A stretch of DNA of 64,000 bases from Agromyces sp. ISL-38 (GCF_018613935.1 NZ_JAGGPF010000011.1:1-64000); one strand, 5' to 3'. Positions 43,024 through 51,788 are shown, numbered from the stretch's first letter. Notes: generated by a model from the sequence alone, not told the origin. A program made the numbers and translations.

Positions 43024-44222
43024 GGCCCCACCACCTCGTTGGTGATCTGTTCCGCATCGCGGACGCGGAGCTTGCCGGACATGAGTTGCGGGAGGAGCGT
43101 GTCGCGGGTGGCTGCGAGGGTGCGGTTTTCTGCGAGAGCCGAGAACACGGCGGCGCGAATTTGCTCGAAATGTGAGCTGAATCGCTCTGCCTCGACTTGG
43201 CCCGGCCAGGGAACCTCAACGGCCGCAAGGTCCTTCCACGATGCCCTCGGCATCCTCGTGCCTTCGCTAGATGCAGTCACGGCCTGCACGACGTCATCAC
43301 TGCTGATCGCTGCGAACGCGAACCCCGCAAGCTCGGCCGACTTCGCACGAAGGACGACGACGTCTGTCGAACAGACGCCACTTGCGGGCGCGGTGACGAC
43401 CTTGTGGAAGTACGGGCGGAGTTTTCCGAACAGAACGTCGCCGGCCGTGAAACGGTTCTTGCCGCTCGTCACGTCACCTGCTGATCCCCAATCGGGAAGC
43501 CACGACATCCGGCGCGGAATATGCTCGAGCCCGATGTACGGCGTCGCGGGGTCGAGATTGCCTGGATCGACGGCATCCCGAACAGAATCAACAAGAGTCC
43601 CCACCCGGATTCGATCCTGCCCACCGGTGGCTACGCGAGCCTCGCGCACGTAGCCATCGGCCGTCTCGGCGAGCCTGGTGTTGGCGGCGATCTTGTCGTC
43701 GAGCGCGCCGAGCACCTCCGCGATTGCACGCTGTTCAGCAAGGTTGGGCACATCGAGGGGCACGGCGGAGAGGATCCCCGTGTTCAGATTCAACATCGTG
43801 GCTCCTACTGCGTGCTGAACGATCCATTCGCGAGTCCAGTCGGCGCCGAGGCAATACGAGACGAAAGCGGGGTCAACGGTCGGCCGAACTCCGAAATGCA
43901 CGCGAAGGCAGCCGGTTCCGCAGAGCCAGCCAGCATTCTCATCACGTACGAGCGCCCGACGCTCAACATCGCCACGACGCGAGTACACGATGTCACCGGG
44001 CTCCAGCCGATGCCGACTCAACCGTTCAGCATCTGCCTGGTTGATCCGCGCGATTCCATCTTCGACGATCACGTTGTCGCCAATGTTCGCGGGCATCACG
44101 CTGGGAATGCCGTGCGTGACATAGTCCGAAGCGTGGAGCTGGCTCCCGAACGGGCCCGTCTGGATCGACCCACCTGAGTCCTCCACCAGAGCACCGAGTG
44201 TTGTCGACCGCCACTCAGACAT
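43020..44222 (-). CDS. hsdS: Type I restriction-modification specificity subunit
   Basis: 400 residues from ATG 44222, inside an eight-base overlap with hsdM. Two target-recognition domains alternate with conserved helices: TRD1 (about 10-150), helix 1 LAEQRAIAEVLGALDDKIAANTRLAE, TRD2 (about 205-340), and helix 2 ending ALAENRTLAATRDTLLPQLMSGKLRV. This subunit sets the bipartite target sequence of the complex. Two TRDs and full length indicate a functional specificity subunit. The downstream zinc-ribbon gene is translationally coupled. Confidence 0.92.
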   Translation of the reverse strand: MSEWRSTTLGALVEDSGGSIQTGPFGSQLHASDYVTHGIPSVMPANIGDNVIVEDGIARINQADAERLSRHRLEPGDIVYSRRGDVERRALVRDENAGWLCGTGCLRVHFGVRPTVDPAFVSYCLGADWTREWIVQHAVGATMLNLNTGILSAVPLDVPNLAEQRAIAEVLGALDDKIAANTRLAETADGYVREARVATGGQDRIRVGTLVDSVRDAVDPGNLDPATPYIGLEHIPRRMSWLPDWGSAGDVTSGKNRFTAGDVLFGKLRPYFHKVVTAPASGVCSTDVVVLRAKSAELAGFAFAAISSDDVVQAVTASSEGTRMPRASWKDLAAVEVPWPGQVEAERFSSHFEQIRAAVFSALAENRTLAATRDTLLPQLMSGKLRVRDAEQITNEVVGP

Positions 44223-45843
44223 CGACCCTCCCCAACTGCTCCCGCACAACCCCCGCGAGTCGCTCCGACTCCGCGAACTGCTCGAAGAGCTCCTTCGCAA
44301 GCCTTTCGATTTTCAGTTGAACGTCCTCCCCGTCGTTCTCCACGTCAGAGGCTCCGACATAGCGGCCCGGCGTCAACGCGTAGTCGGCGGCCTTGATATC
44401 GGCGAGCGCCGCTGAGTAACAGAAGCCCGGGACATCCGCGTAATCGCTCGCTTCGACGTGCTCGGCGAGCGATTCGCTGCCGCGCCACTGGTGGTACGTG
44501 CGGGCGATGAGCGCGATGTCGTCGTCCGATAGGGCGCGCTCGGCGCGGTCGATCATGTGGCCGAGGTTGCGGGCGTCGACGAAGAGCACCTGCCCGCGGC
44601 GATCCACCGAGCCGCCTGCGCCAGCCGACTTGTCTTTCGCGAAGAACCAGACGCACACCGGAATCCCGGTCGAGCGGAACAACTGCGTCGGCAGCGCCAC
44701 CATGCACGACACCAGGTCGGCCTCGACGATCTGCGCACGGATCTGCCCCTCGCCGCCCGATTTCGACGACATCGAACCGTTCGCCATCACCACGGCGCCC
44801 TGCCCGTCGGGCTTCAGCTTCGAGAGGATGTGCTGGATCCACGCATAGTTCGCGTTGCCCGCGGGCGGCACTCCGTAGCGCCAGCGGGGGTCCTGCTCAC
44901 TGCGCACCCAGTCCTTGATGTTGAACGGAGGGTTCGACATCACGTAGTCGGCCTGCACGTCGGCATGCAGATCGCGGGCGAACGTGTCGCCCCAGGTCGG
45001 GCCGAGCTTGCCGTTCAACCCGTGAATTGCAAGGTTCATGCGTGCGAGCCGCCACGTGCGCTCGTTCAGCTCCTGCCCGAACACCGACAATTCGCTGCCC
45101 TCACGATGGTGCGCCTCGAGGAACTTCTCGGCCTGCACGAACATGCCGCCCGAGCCGCACGCCGGGTCGTAGACGCGCCCGCTCTTGGGCTCCAGCACCT
45201 CGACGAGCACCCGCACCACACTCGCCGGGGTGAAGAACTCCCCACCCCGCTTGCCCTCGGCGCGCGCGAACTTCTCGAGGAAGTACTCGTACACCTCGCC
45301 GAGCAGATCCCGCGCCCGCGCCGCGCCCTCGCCCGAGAACCTCGCCGAGTTGAGCAGGTCGACGAGTTCGCCCAACCGCCGCTGGTCGACATTGTCGCGG
45401 TTGTAGAGCCGCGTCAGCGCACCATTGAGCGACGGATTGTCCCTCATGATCGCCGCCATCGCGTCGTCGATGAGCGCACCGATCGACTTCGTCGCGCCGC
45501 CCGAGGTAAGTGGCGCCCCCTTCGCGCGCTCGGCGAGGAACTGCCACCGTGCCGCCTCGGGCACCCAGAACACCCCGCGACCCGCGTACTCGTCGACGTC
45601 GTCGATGAGCTGCGCGATCTGCTCGTCGTCCATGCCGGCCTCGGCGAGTTCGCCCGCGATCTGCTCGCGCCGCTCTTCGAAGGCGTCACCGACGTACTTG
45701 AGGAAGATCAGCCCGAGCACCACGTCTTTGTACTGCGAGGCATCCATCGACCCGCGCAGCTTGTCGGCGGCCTTCCAGAGGATTTCCTTCAGTTCTCTTG
45801 CAGTTGACGGGGCGGCGGGCGCGGCCTTGGTTCTGGGGGGCAT
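44215..45843 (-). CDS. hsdM: Type I restriction-modification methyltransferase subunit
   Basis: 542 residues from ATG 45843 (AAAGGA upstream). The N-terminal helical domain (LKEILWKAADKLRGSMDASQ, LIFLKYVGDAF) precedes an N6-adenine methyltransferase core with motif I VYDPACGSGGMFVQA and motif IV SNPPFNI, both intact. The C terminus (VEASDYADVPGFCYSA, YALTPGRYVG) interacts with HsdS. It methylates the recognition sequence to protect host DNA and is needed for restriction. The gene overlaps hsdS and lies 53 bases after a methyltransferase-like gene that appears catalytically dead. Confidence 0.94.
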   Translation of the reverse strand: MPPRTKAAPAAPSTARELKEILWKAADKLRGSMDASQYKDVVLGLIFLKYVGDAFEERREQIAGELAEAGMDDEQIAQLIDDVDEYAGRGVFWVPEAARWQFLAERAKGAPLTSGGATKSIGALIDDAMAAIMRDNPSLNGALTRLYNRDNVDQRRLGELVDLLNSARFSGEGAARARDLLGEVYEYFLEKFARAEGKRGGEFFTPASVVRVLVEVLEPKSGRVYDPACGSGGMFVQAEKFLEAHHREGSELSVFGQELNERTWRLARMNLAIHGLNGKLGPTWGDTFARDLHADVQADYVMSNPPFNIKDWVRSEQDPRWRYGVPPAGNANYAWIQHILSKLKPDGQGAVVMANGSMSSKSGGEGQIRAQIVEADLVSCMVALPTQLFRSTGIPVCVWFFAKDKSAGAGGSVDRRGQVLFVDARNLGHMIDRAERALSDDDIALIARTYHQWRGSESLAEHVEASDYADVPGFCYSAALADIKAADYALTPGRYVGASDVENDGEDVQLKIERLAKELFEQFAESERLAGVVREQLGRVDV

Positions 45844-45873
45844 GTGCGGGTCCTTTCGTGGGGCGGGGCGGGC

Positions 45874-45906
45874 GTGGTCTCGTTACGCGCGTCGCGCTAC
45901 TCGACC
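45874..45906. repeat. REP-like repeat overlapping the 3' end of the upstream gene
   Basis: GTGGTCTCGTTACGCGCGTC ... CGCTACTCGACC matches the repeat family seen at 25572-25766 and 51240-51340. The stop codon TAG (45897-45899, minus strand) of the methyltransferase-like gene lies inside the repeat, within the conserved GAGTAGCG segment. Confidence 0.65.
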
Positions 45907-47966
45907 GGCGGCGGGGCTTCGACAAGCTCAGCCAGCTTGAGAGTGCCGGCGGTGACCCCGGCGGTGATCAGGGACTCGAGGCGGGTGAGGTCGTCAATGC
46001 GGCGACGGGCTTCGTCGCGCGCGTCACGGATGTCGCGGAACACCGCTGCGAGCGGAGCGCCCTGTCCCTGCACGACCCGACGGGCACGCCACGCGCGCCA
46101 GTCGCGGCTGCGAATGAGCTGGCCCGAGACATCCGCCGCGAGCACCTCGGGCACCAGCCCAGCGGCATCCGTTGCACTGATGCGCAGCACTCGAGCGGGT
46201 GCGATGACGACCGACGACCCGCGCTCATCGACCCACGCCCGCGGGCGTGGGCTCGTGACGAACACCACGTCGCCGGGCTCGGTGAGCCGCGCCGAAGGAT
46301 AGCGGTCAGCGAGGAGCAGCCGATCGATCGTGCGTGCGCCGGGCGTCCGCGTGCCGGCGACCTCATCGGGACCGATCACCGTGAATCCGGCGCCCGTGGA
46401 CACGTCGGCTGCGCCGATGCGCGCGCCCGGAAGGCACCGCACGTGCCGTTCCTCGGCGAGCCGGCCGAGCAATGCCGGCGGCAGTTGCACCGCCGCATCC
46501 GCCGGTTCGATTCTCCGAGCAAAAGCCGGAGCGGTGCCGCCGAGCGCCTGCAACGCCTCGTCGACCCGAGCCGGCAGCTCAGCCGCGTCGACGCTCGCGC
46601 CAGTCTCACGCGGAGTGTGCAGCACCGGATCGACATCGGCGAGCAACGAGCCGGAGCGCGCGAGCAGGCGACTCATCGGTACGAGCCTGGCGAGGCCGAA
46701 GGCATGCGCCCGCACCGTCTCGCGGTCGCCCATCGCCGCGGCCAGGTCGCCGACGAGATCGCCCCGCACCGCATCGCTGAGCTCACGCTCGCGTAGGTCG
46801 GCGAGCAACGTCCATCGTTCGGCGATCGGCACGCTCGCGTGTGCCGGGCCGAGCGCCCAGAGCGCTAGCCGCTGCCGGGGATGTGCCGGGGCGAGCCCCG
46901 CCGGCAGCGCGACGACCGCCCGCACTCGACCCGCGCGCAGCAGGGCCGAGCGCACCTTCGCAGCCTCGGGATCGAGACCGCCGTTGACGAGCACACTCGC
47001 CGGAGCAAGCACGAGGCCGCGCTGGGCGTCGTCCATCTGCAGCACGATCTGCTCGACGGCATTCAGCATCTCGAACGGGCTCGCGGTGGGCGCCGCCGAG
47101 GTTGGGAACTGCGCGACGTGCACCACCGCCCCACGCACCTCGAAGTCACCCGCACTGCCGATCGTGAGCCCGGTTCGCGCCACGCCGAGCGCGAGCAGCC
47201 GCCGACGCAGCAGCCGTGCCGGCGCTGCGTCGGAGTCAGCCGAGATGATCGCCACCTCGGCCAGTTCGTCGAGGCGCGCGGCAAGATCCACGAGCCGATC
47301 GCCGGCGACCCCGGTCGGGTCAACGAAGCACGGCGCCCCCGCATCGGCGCGCGGATTCGTGAGCGCGAGCTCGATGGCAAGTTCGCTCACGAGCGCGGAT
47401 GCCTCGGGCACGAGCCTCGAGCTCTCGACGCCGCCGCGCGACCGGTCCGCGAGCACGCGCTCGAATGCGGCCGACGCGGTGTACGCGGCATCGGCGAGCT
47501 CGTCGGCGAGGCGGGCCATACCGGGCGCGTCGGCGCCGAGCCGTTCGAGCTCACGGAAGAGGCAAGCGTCGTCGGGGTCGATCTCGTCGGCGAGGTCGAG
47601 CAAGTCGTCGGCGTCGAGGCCGCCCAACGGGCCACCGTGCACTGCATGGAGTGCGAGCATCGCGGTGATGGCGTCGAGCCCGATGTCGCCTCCGCCGGTC
47701 TTCGCGTAGAGCGCGGCTTCAGCGAGCGCGTTCGGGTTATTGCCGTGGCGCGTCTCGACGAGCCAGTGCGCGACCTCACCGGCATCGAAGAGCTCGGTGC
47801 CATCATCGTTCGTTCGCGGCGAGGGGAAGGCATCGGGGCCGTCGGCGAACCGCCCGCGCCATACGGTGACCACCGGGCGCTGCACGGCAGCGAGGCGAGC
47901 AATGCCAGACAGCGTGATGAGCTGCGCACGGAGGTCGGCGGTCGGTGCGAGAGTTGGCTCGGGCAT
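45897..47966 (-). CDS. HTH / degenerate N6-methyltransferase / HsdS-like TRD protein
   Basis: 689 residues from ATG 47966 with GGAGGTCAA upstream; first gene of the restriction island. Residues about 12-70 resemble a small DNA-binding helix-turn-helix (LSGIARLAAVQRPVVTVWRG, ELFDAGEVAHWL). Residues about 190-385 follow the order of an HsdM core, but motif I is FVDPTGVAGDRL instead of DPACGSGG and the catalytic NPPF is replaced by AQFPTS (about 285-290). Residues about 510-620 look like a target-recognition domain, and 640-670 (VFRDIRDARDEARRRIDDLT) like the conserved HsdS helix. It is probably an enzymatically dead, DNA-binding relative of HsdM fused to HsdS parts. A regulatory or targeting role is inferred. 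Confidence 0.7.
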   Translation of the reverse strand: MPEPTLAPTADLRAQLITLSGIARLAAVQRPVVTVWRGRFADGPDAFPSPRTNDDGTELFDAGEVAHWLVETRHGNNPNALAEAALYAKTGGGDIGLDAITAMLALHAVHGGPLGGLDADDLLDLADEIDPDDACLFRELERLGADAPGMARLADELADAAYTASAAFERVLADRSRGGVESSRLVPEASALVSELAIELALTNPRADAGAPCFVDPTGVAGDRLVDLAARLDELAEVAIISADSDAAPARLLRRRLLALGVARTGLTIGSAGDFEVRGAVVHVAQFPTSAAPTASPFEMLNAVEQIVLQMDDAQRGLVLAPASVLVNGGLDPEAAKVRSALLRAGRVRAVVALPAGLAPAHPRQRLALWALGPAHASVPIAERWTLLADLRERELSDAVRGDLVGDLAAAMGDRETVRAHAFGLARLVPMSRLLARSGSLLADVDPVLHTPRETGASVDAAELPARVDEALQALGGTAPAFARRIEPADAAVQLPPALLGRLAEERHVRCLPGARIGAADVSTGAGFTVIGPDEVAGTRTPGARTIDRLLLADRYPSARLTEPGDVVFVTSPRPRAWVDERGSSVVIAPARVLRISATDAAGLVPEVLAADVSGQLIRSRDWRAWRARRVVQGQGAPLAAVFRDIRDARDEARRRIDDLTRLESLITAGVTAGTLKLAELVEAPPPVE

Positions 47967-48045
47967 TTGACCTCCTTCTGCAGATTACGGATCTCGCTGT
48001 GTCGCCACGGTAGCAGCGACGGGCGACGGAGAACGCAGTTTTCAC

Positions 48046-48063
48046 TGATAACCCGACTTATCA
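48046..48063. promoter_or_regulatory. Palindrome in the divergent region before the DUF3892 gene
   Basis: TGATAA at 48046-48051 and TTATCA at 48058-48063, six bases apart, form a perfect interrupted palindrome in the 193-base region shared by the methyltransferase-like gene and the DUF3892 gene. It could be an operator or part of a promoter; no regulator gene is adjacent except the HTH-containing protein itself. Confidence 0.4.
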
Positions 48064-48159
48064 CGCTGTGCTCTGCACCAGCGTGCAAATCAGCTCTACC
48101 GTCATCATCAATGCCGACGAACCCTTTCGGCACTGAAGACGAACGAAGGAGCTTCGACC

Positions 48160-48441
48160 ATGCCGTACATCCGCCGCGTTCGAGTGCAGTCGCCGGGCAC
48201 CCGCAGCGAACACATCACCGCCGTGCAGTACTCCGCCACGACCACGGGCGCCCTGACCGTTGCCACGACCGACGCCATGGTGCGTGCCATCGACTCGGGA
48301 ACGACCGTGTACACGTCGCACGACCTCACCCAGGCGAAGGCGCTCGTCATCGCACGCAACGGGATGAGTGGCCGCCGCCACCTCACGACCGTCGCAAACG
48401 GCCGTGAGACCGACAACCTGCTGCAGCTCCCGCGGTTCTGA
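48160..48441 (+). CDS. DUF3892 domain protein
   Basis: 93 residues from ATG 48160 with GAAGGAG upstream. The sequence YIRRVRVQSPG then EHITAVQYS and a C-terminal ARNGMSGRRHLTT segment matches small DUF3892 proteins, which are about this size and of unknown function; they are frequent near mobile and defence genes. It is soluble and probably cytoplasmic. It is the first gene of a three-gene unit with a lipoprotein and a coiled-coil membrane protein, and is divergent from the restriction island. Confidence 0.75.
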   Translation: MPYIRRVRVQSPGTRSEHITAVQYSATTTGALTVATTDAMVRAIDSGTTVYTSHDLTQAKALVIARNGMSGRRHLTTVANGRETDNLLQLPRF

Positions 48442-48475
48442 CCGCTCATCCGACCACCAAGCGAAGGCAATCCAC

Positions 48476-49018
48476 ATGAACACGCGCATCGCCATCACCG
48501 CCACAGCCCTCCTCCTCGCCGGCCTCGCCCTGACCGGGTGCTCGCAGACCGGCGGCACGACAACGTCGCGCGACGAGCCCGCGGCCGTGGCATCCGAGGC
48601 CCCCGCGGCCGCCCAGCCCGACGTGACCCCGCTCGGTGGCACGTTCACGTACGAGGACGGCATCGCCGTGACCGCTGCCGCTCCCGCACCGTTCACCCCG
48701 TCGCCGTACGCGGCCGGCGCGACCCACCCGAACAACGTCACGATCACCTTCACCGTCGTCAGCGGCGGCGAAGAGACCCTCGAACTGCTGGCAATGCCCG
48801 AGATCACGTCGGGTGGCGTCAAGGGCGAGTCGATCACCGACCTGTCGAACGACACGGTGGCGCTCGAGCCGTTCGGGGGCAACGCCGACGTGCTGCCGGG
48901 GCAGTCGTTCTCGTGGACGATGGCGTACTCGCTGGCGGATGCCGCCGACGTGACTGTGTCGATCGCCCCGACGCCGTTCGCGTACGACGCGGCGATCTTC
49001 TCGACGGTGGCCGGCTGA
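48476..49018 (+). CDS. Lipoprotein, unknown function
   Basis: 180 residues from ATG 48476. The signal peptide ends in the lipobox LALTGC, so the protein is lipid-anchored outside the membrane. After a disordered Thr/Ala/Pro stretch comes a beta-rich domain (VTITFTVVSGGEETLEL, SFSWTMAYSLADAADVTVSI), with the look of an Ig-like DUF4352-type fold, though this is uncertain. The stop overlaps the next start (ATG 49018), so it is co-translated with the coiled-coil membrane protein, and the two may interact at the cell surface. Confidence 0.7.
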   Translation: MNTRIAITATALLLAGLALTGCSQTGGTTTSRDEPAAVASEAPAAAQPDVTPLGGTFTYEDGIAVTAAAPAPFTPSPYAAGATHPNNVTITFTVVSGGEETLELLAMPEITSGGVKGESITDLSNDTVALEPFGGNADVLPGQSFSWTMAYSLADAADVTVSIAPTPFAYDAAIFSTVAG

Positions 49019-49611
49019 TGTCCGAGGAAGTCGTGCCCGACGCGCCCCAAGTGCCCGACGTGCCCGAGCGCGGTGCCACGCCGAGCAGGAAGAAGTCGCG
49101 AAATCGGCTGTTCTTGCCGCTCATCACGACCGGCGTCATCACCGTCGTCGCGCTGGTCGCCGTCGTGCTCGTCAGCGTGACCCGGGCGAGCGAGACGGCC
49201 GAACTCCGCGCGGCGCTCGAAAGCGAGCAGGAGCGCGTCGACGGCCTGGGCAGCCAGCTCGCGACCTACAAGGATCGCGAGCTCGACGTTATCGAGCGGG
49301 AAGGCGCAGTGGACTCGCAGGAGGCGGAACTCGACCAGCGCGAAGCCGCGATCTCCGCGACGGAAGAGCACATCGCAGCGACGACGCTCAAGGACGGATA
49401 CGTCTACACCGTCGGCTCCACGATGGAGGCAGGAACGTATCAGGCGAATGCGACCGGTGGCACCTGCTACTGGAAGATCACCGTATCGGGGACCAACTAC
49501 TCCGACATCGTGGAGAACGACCTCGGCAAGAACGGCGTCATCGCCGTCGCCGTCGGACCGGGACAAGACTTCCAGTCCGAACGCTGCGGCGACTGGACGA
49601 AGGTCGGCTGA
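49018..49611 (+). CDS. Coiled-coil membrane protein with C-terminal beta domain
   Basis: 197 residues. A cytoplasmic Pro/Val-rich and basic tail (about 1-32) is followed by one membrane span (33-55), an extracytoplasmic coiled coil of about 65 residues (TAELRAALESEQERVDGLGS, EAELDQREAAISATEEH) and a C-terminal domain with GSTMEAGTYQ, CYWKI and CGDWTKV. The last domain matches a small secreted beta module found in many actinobacterial lipoproteins, with a probable disulfide between its two cysteines. Function unknown; it is coupled to the lipoprotein gene. Confidence 0.7.
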   Translation: MSEEVVPDAPQVPDVPERGATPSRKKSRNRLFLPLITTGVITVVALVAVVLVSVTRASETAELRAALESEQERVDGLGSQLATYKDRELDVIEREGAVDSQEAELDQREAAISATEEHIAATTLKDGYVYTVGSTMEAGTYQANATGGTCYWKITVSGTNYSDIVENDLGKNGVIAVAVGPGQDFQSERCGDWTKVG

Positions 49612-49687
49612 GTTTCGCTGGGCGGATGCCGCGGCGCTACTTCGCGGTATCCGCCCGTGTGTGGGATGCCACGGATCTCTCGTGCCA

Positions 49688-49734
49688 CGAGAGGGCGCGG
49701 ATGCACGGTGTGACCCAGCATCCGCGCCCTCTCG
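49688..49734. terminator. Bidirectional terminator hairpin
   Basis: CGAGAGGGCGCGGATGC at 49688-49704 and its exact complement at 49718-49734 form a 17-base stem with a 13-base loop, between the convergent membrane-protein and DNA-methyltransferase genes. It can terminate transcription from both sides. Confidence 0.85.
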
Positions 49735-49752
49735 CGACGGCACTCCGAGGCA

Positions 49753-50649
49753 TCAGCCCGAGGAAGCGCCCACGCCCACCTGGAACTCCACGTCGGCGAT
49801 GCCCGAGAAGCGGCCGCGCATGACGGCGATCGCCTCGGGGTTCTCGTCGACGAGCACGAAGCGCCGGCCGAGGGTCGCCGCGACCGCGCCCGTCGTGCCG
49901 CTCCCGGCGAAGAAGTCGAGCACCCAGTCGCCCTCGCGCGTCGACGCCTGCACGATGCGGCGCAGGATGCCCTCGGGCTTCTGCGTCGGGTAGCCCGTCT
50001 TCTCGCGGCCCGTCGGCGAGACGATCGTGTGCCACCAGACATCCGTCGGCAACTTGCCGAGCTCGGCCTTCTCGGGCGTGACGAGGCCAGGCGCCATGTA
50101 GGGCTCGCGATCGACGGCGGTCGAGTCGAACCAGTACCGGGCCGGGTTCTTCACGTACACGAGGATCGTGTCGTGCTTCGTCGGCCAGCGCCGCTTCGCA
50201 CGGGCCCCATAGTCGTAGGCCCACACGATCTCGTTGAGGAAGCACTCGCGCCCGAAGAGCGCGTCGAGCAGCACCTTCGCGTAGTGCGCCTCGCGGTAAT
50301 CGAGGTGCAGGTACAGGGTGCCGTCGTCGGCGAGCACGCGCCAGGCCTCGGCGAGGCGCGGCTCGAGGAAGCCCCAGTAGTCCTCGAAGCGGTCGTCGTA
50401 GCGCAGCAGGTCGCCGCGGATGCGCTCGTAGCGCTTGCCCTGGAAGCCCGTGATGGCTCCGGATGTCGCGGTGCGTGCTACCTCCGTCGCGTCGGTGAGC
50501 CGCACGTGGCGGGTCGATCGCCGCTCCTGGGCGCGACCGGTGTTGAAGGGCGGGTCGAGGTAGACGAGGGTGAACTGCCCGTCTGGCAGGGTCGGGAGCA
50601 CGTCGAGGTTGTCCGCATGGATGATGCGGCTGGGTTCGTCGGCGCTCAC
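49753..50649 (-). CDS. Orphan DNA methyltransferase, beta class (N6-adenine or N4-cytosine)
   Basis: 298 residues. Motif IV VYLDPPFNTG lies near the N terminus (about residue 30) and motif I DFFAGSGTTGAVA near the C terminus (about 250), the beta-class order; TGYPTQKPEGILRRIV is the conserved segment before motif I. DPPF rather than DPPY is found in many beta-class adenine methyltransferases. No endonuclease gene is adjacent, so it is probably a solitary epigenetic methylase or the remains of a type II or III system. Target sequence cannot be inferred. It faces a strong terminator on its 3' side. Confidence 0.88.
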   Translation of the reverse strand: MSADEPSRIIHADNLDVLPTLPDGQFTLVYLDPPFNTGRAQERRSTRHVRLTDATEVARTATSGAITGFQGKRYERIRGDLLRYDDRFEDYWGFLEPRLAEAWRVLADDGTLYLHLDYREAHYAKVLLDALFGRECFLNEIVWAYDYGARAKRRWPTKHDTILVYVKNPARYWFDSTAVDREPYMAPGLVTPEKAELGKLPTDVWWHTIVSPTGREKTGYPTQKPEGILRRIVQASTREGDWVLDFFAGSGTTGAVAATLGRRFVLVDENPEAIAVMRGRFSGIADVEFQVGVGASSG

Positions 50650-50723
50650 TCGCCCAGTCTGCCAGTCCGGGGTTCCAGCGACGTGCCGATCGGCGTAGCG
50701 TGAGCCGCGTACGAGGGGGCGTC

Positions 50724-51227
50724 ATGCACGCAGTCGTGATCTTCGAGTCCATCTGGGGAAACACCGAGCAGCTCGCCCGTGAGGTCGCCGCCGGCATCGG
50801 CGGCGAGCGCACCGAGGTGCTCGACGCCGAGTCCGCCCCCGCCGCGCTCGACGAGGACGTCGACCTGCTCGTGGTCGGCGGACCGACGCACGCCTTCTCG
50901 ATGTCGACCGCGTCGACGCGCGAGTCGGCGCGGCAGCAGGGCGCCGTGCACATCCCCGCGTGGGGCATCCGCGAGTGGATCGAGGCGCTCGCGTCGCCGG
51001 CCCGCGCCGTGCCCGTCGCGACGTTCGACACGCGAGTCGTCACCCCACGACTGCCCGGATCGGCGGCCAAGAAGGCGATGAAGCGGCTCGTCGGGAAGGG
51101 ATTCCGTCCGGCCTCGAAACCCGAGTCGTTCGGCGTGCATGGCTACACCGGCCCCGTTGCCGACGGTGAGCTCGAACGCGCGCGGCAGTGGGGCACGGAG
51201 GTCGCGGGGCTGCTTCCGCTCAGCTGA
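50724..51227 (+). CDS. Flavodoxin-like protein
   Basis: 167 residues from ATG 50724 (GAGGGGG upstream). The N terminus AVVIFESIWGNTEQLAREVA is the FMN phosphate-binding loop of flavodoxins in a modified form (S-x-W-G-N-T), followed by DVDLLVVGGPTHAFSMS, the second FMN contact. It is a cytoplasmic FMN-binding redox or regulatory protein. No electron-transfer partner is nearby. It is followed by two REP-like repeats. Confidence 0.85.
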   Translation: MHAVVIFESIWGNTEQLAREVAAGIGGERTEVLDAESAPAALDEDVDLLVVGGPTHAFSMSTASTRESARQQGAVHIPAWGIREWIEALASPARAVPVATFDTRVVTPRLPGSAAKKAMKRLVGKGFRPASKPESFGVHGYTGPVADGELERARQWGTEVAGLLPLS

Positions 51228-51239
51228 GCGTTTCGCACA

Positions 51240-51340
51240 GGTGGTTTCGATACGCGTCCGGCTCGCCGGGCGCTACTCAACCACCGTTGCGCAGGTGGTT
51301 GAGATACGCGTCCGGCTTCGCCGGGCACTCCTCAACCACC
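51240..51340. repeat. Two REP-like palindromic repeats
   Basis: Units at 51240-51285 and 51294-51340 each begin GGTGGTT, contain GATACGCGTCCGGCT(T)CGCCG and end CTCAACCACC, with complementary ends. They are longer in the middle than the copies at 25572-25766 but clearly the same family, and again lie between convergent genes. Confidence 0.8.
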
Positions 51341-51374
51341 GGGCTCCGGCTTCGCGGGTCAACTCGGGCTGGCG

Positions 51375-51692
51375 TCAGCCGCGGTCGACGTCGAGGCGAA
51401 TGCGCCCGCGGAACCGGTCGGGGTCGCCCTCGTCGGCGTCGGCCGCCGCGAATGAGATGCCCTTGTCGCCGTCGGGCGTGGGAGCCTGAACGGGGAGGCG
51501 GCTCTGCCGGTCGAGTTCGGCCTGCGCCTCGTGCTTGCGGGGGGCGAACACCTCGTCGCCGATGAACATCACGCCGCCACCGCCACCGCCGCGCCGCGTC
51601 TTGTCGGAGAGGTCGACCCAGCTGCGCCCCACGGCCAGCCAGATGAAGGCGACGACGAGTGCGGCGATCCCGAGCCAGATCCACCAATCCAC
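51375..51692 (-). CDS. Small single-span membrane protein
   Basis: 105 residues: a membrane span at the very N terminus (WWIWLGIAALVVAFIWLAVG, about 3-22), a Gly-rich turn (RRGGGGGG), then a soluble acidic segment (FIGDEVFAPRKHEAQAELDR, ADADEGDPDRFRGRIRLDVD). Family not recognised; proteins of this shape are common in Microbacteriaceae genomes. It stands alone between the repeats and the lipoate ligase gene. Confidence 0.6.
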   Translation of the reverse strand: MDWWIWLGIAALVVAFIWLAVGRSWVDLSDKTRRGGGGGGVMFIGDEVFAPRKHEAQAELDRQSRLPVQAPTPDGDKGISFAAADADEGDPDRFRGRIRLDVDRG

Positions 51693-51788
51693 CCGGCGAT
51701 TCTAACGGGGATCTCTGGGCGTTCCATCCGCTGTCCACAGGCCCTCGCCGGCCGGGCGTGTCGCACCGCTCACGCGAGCCCGCGTGGC

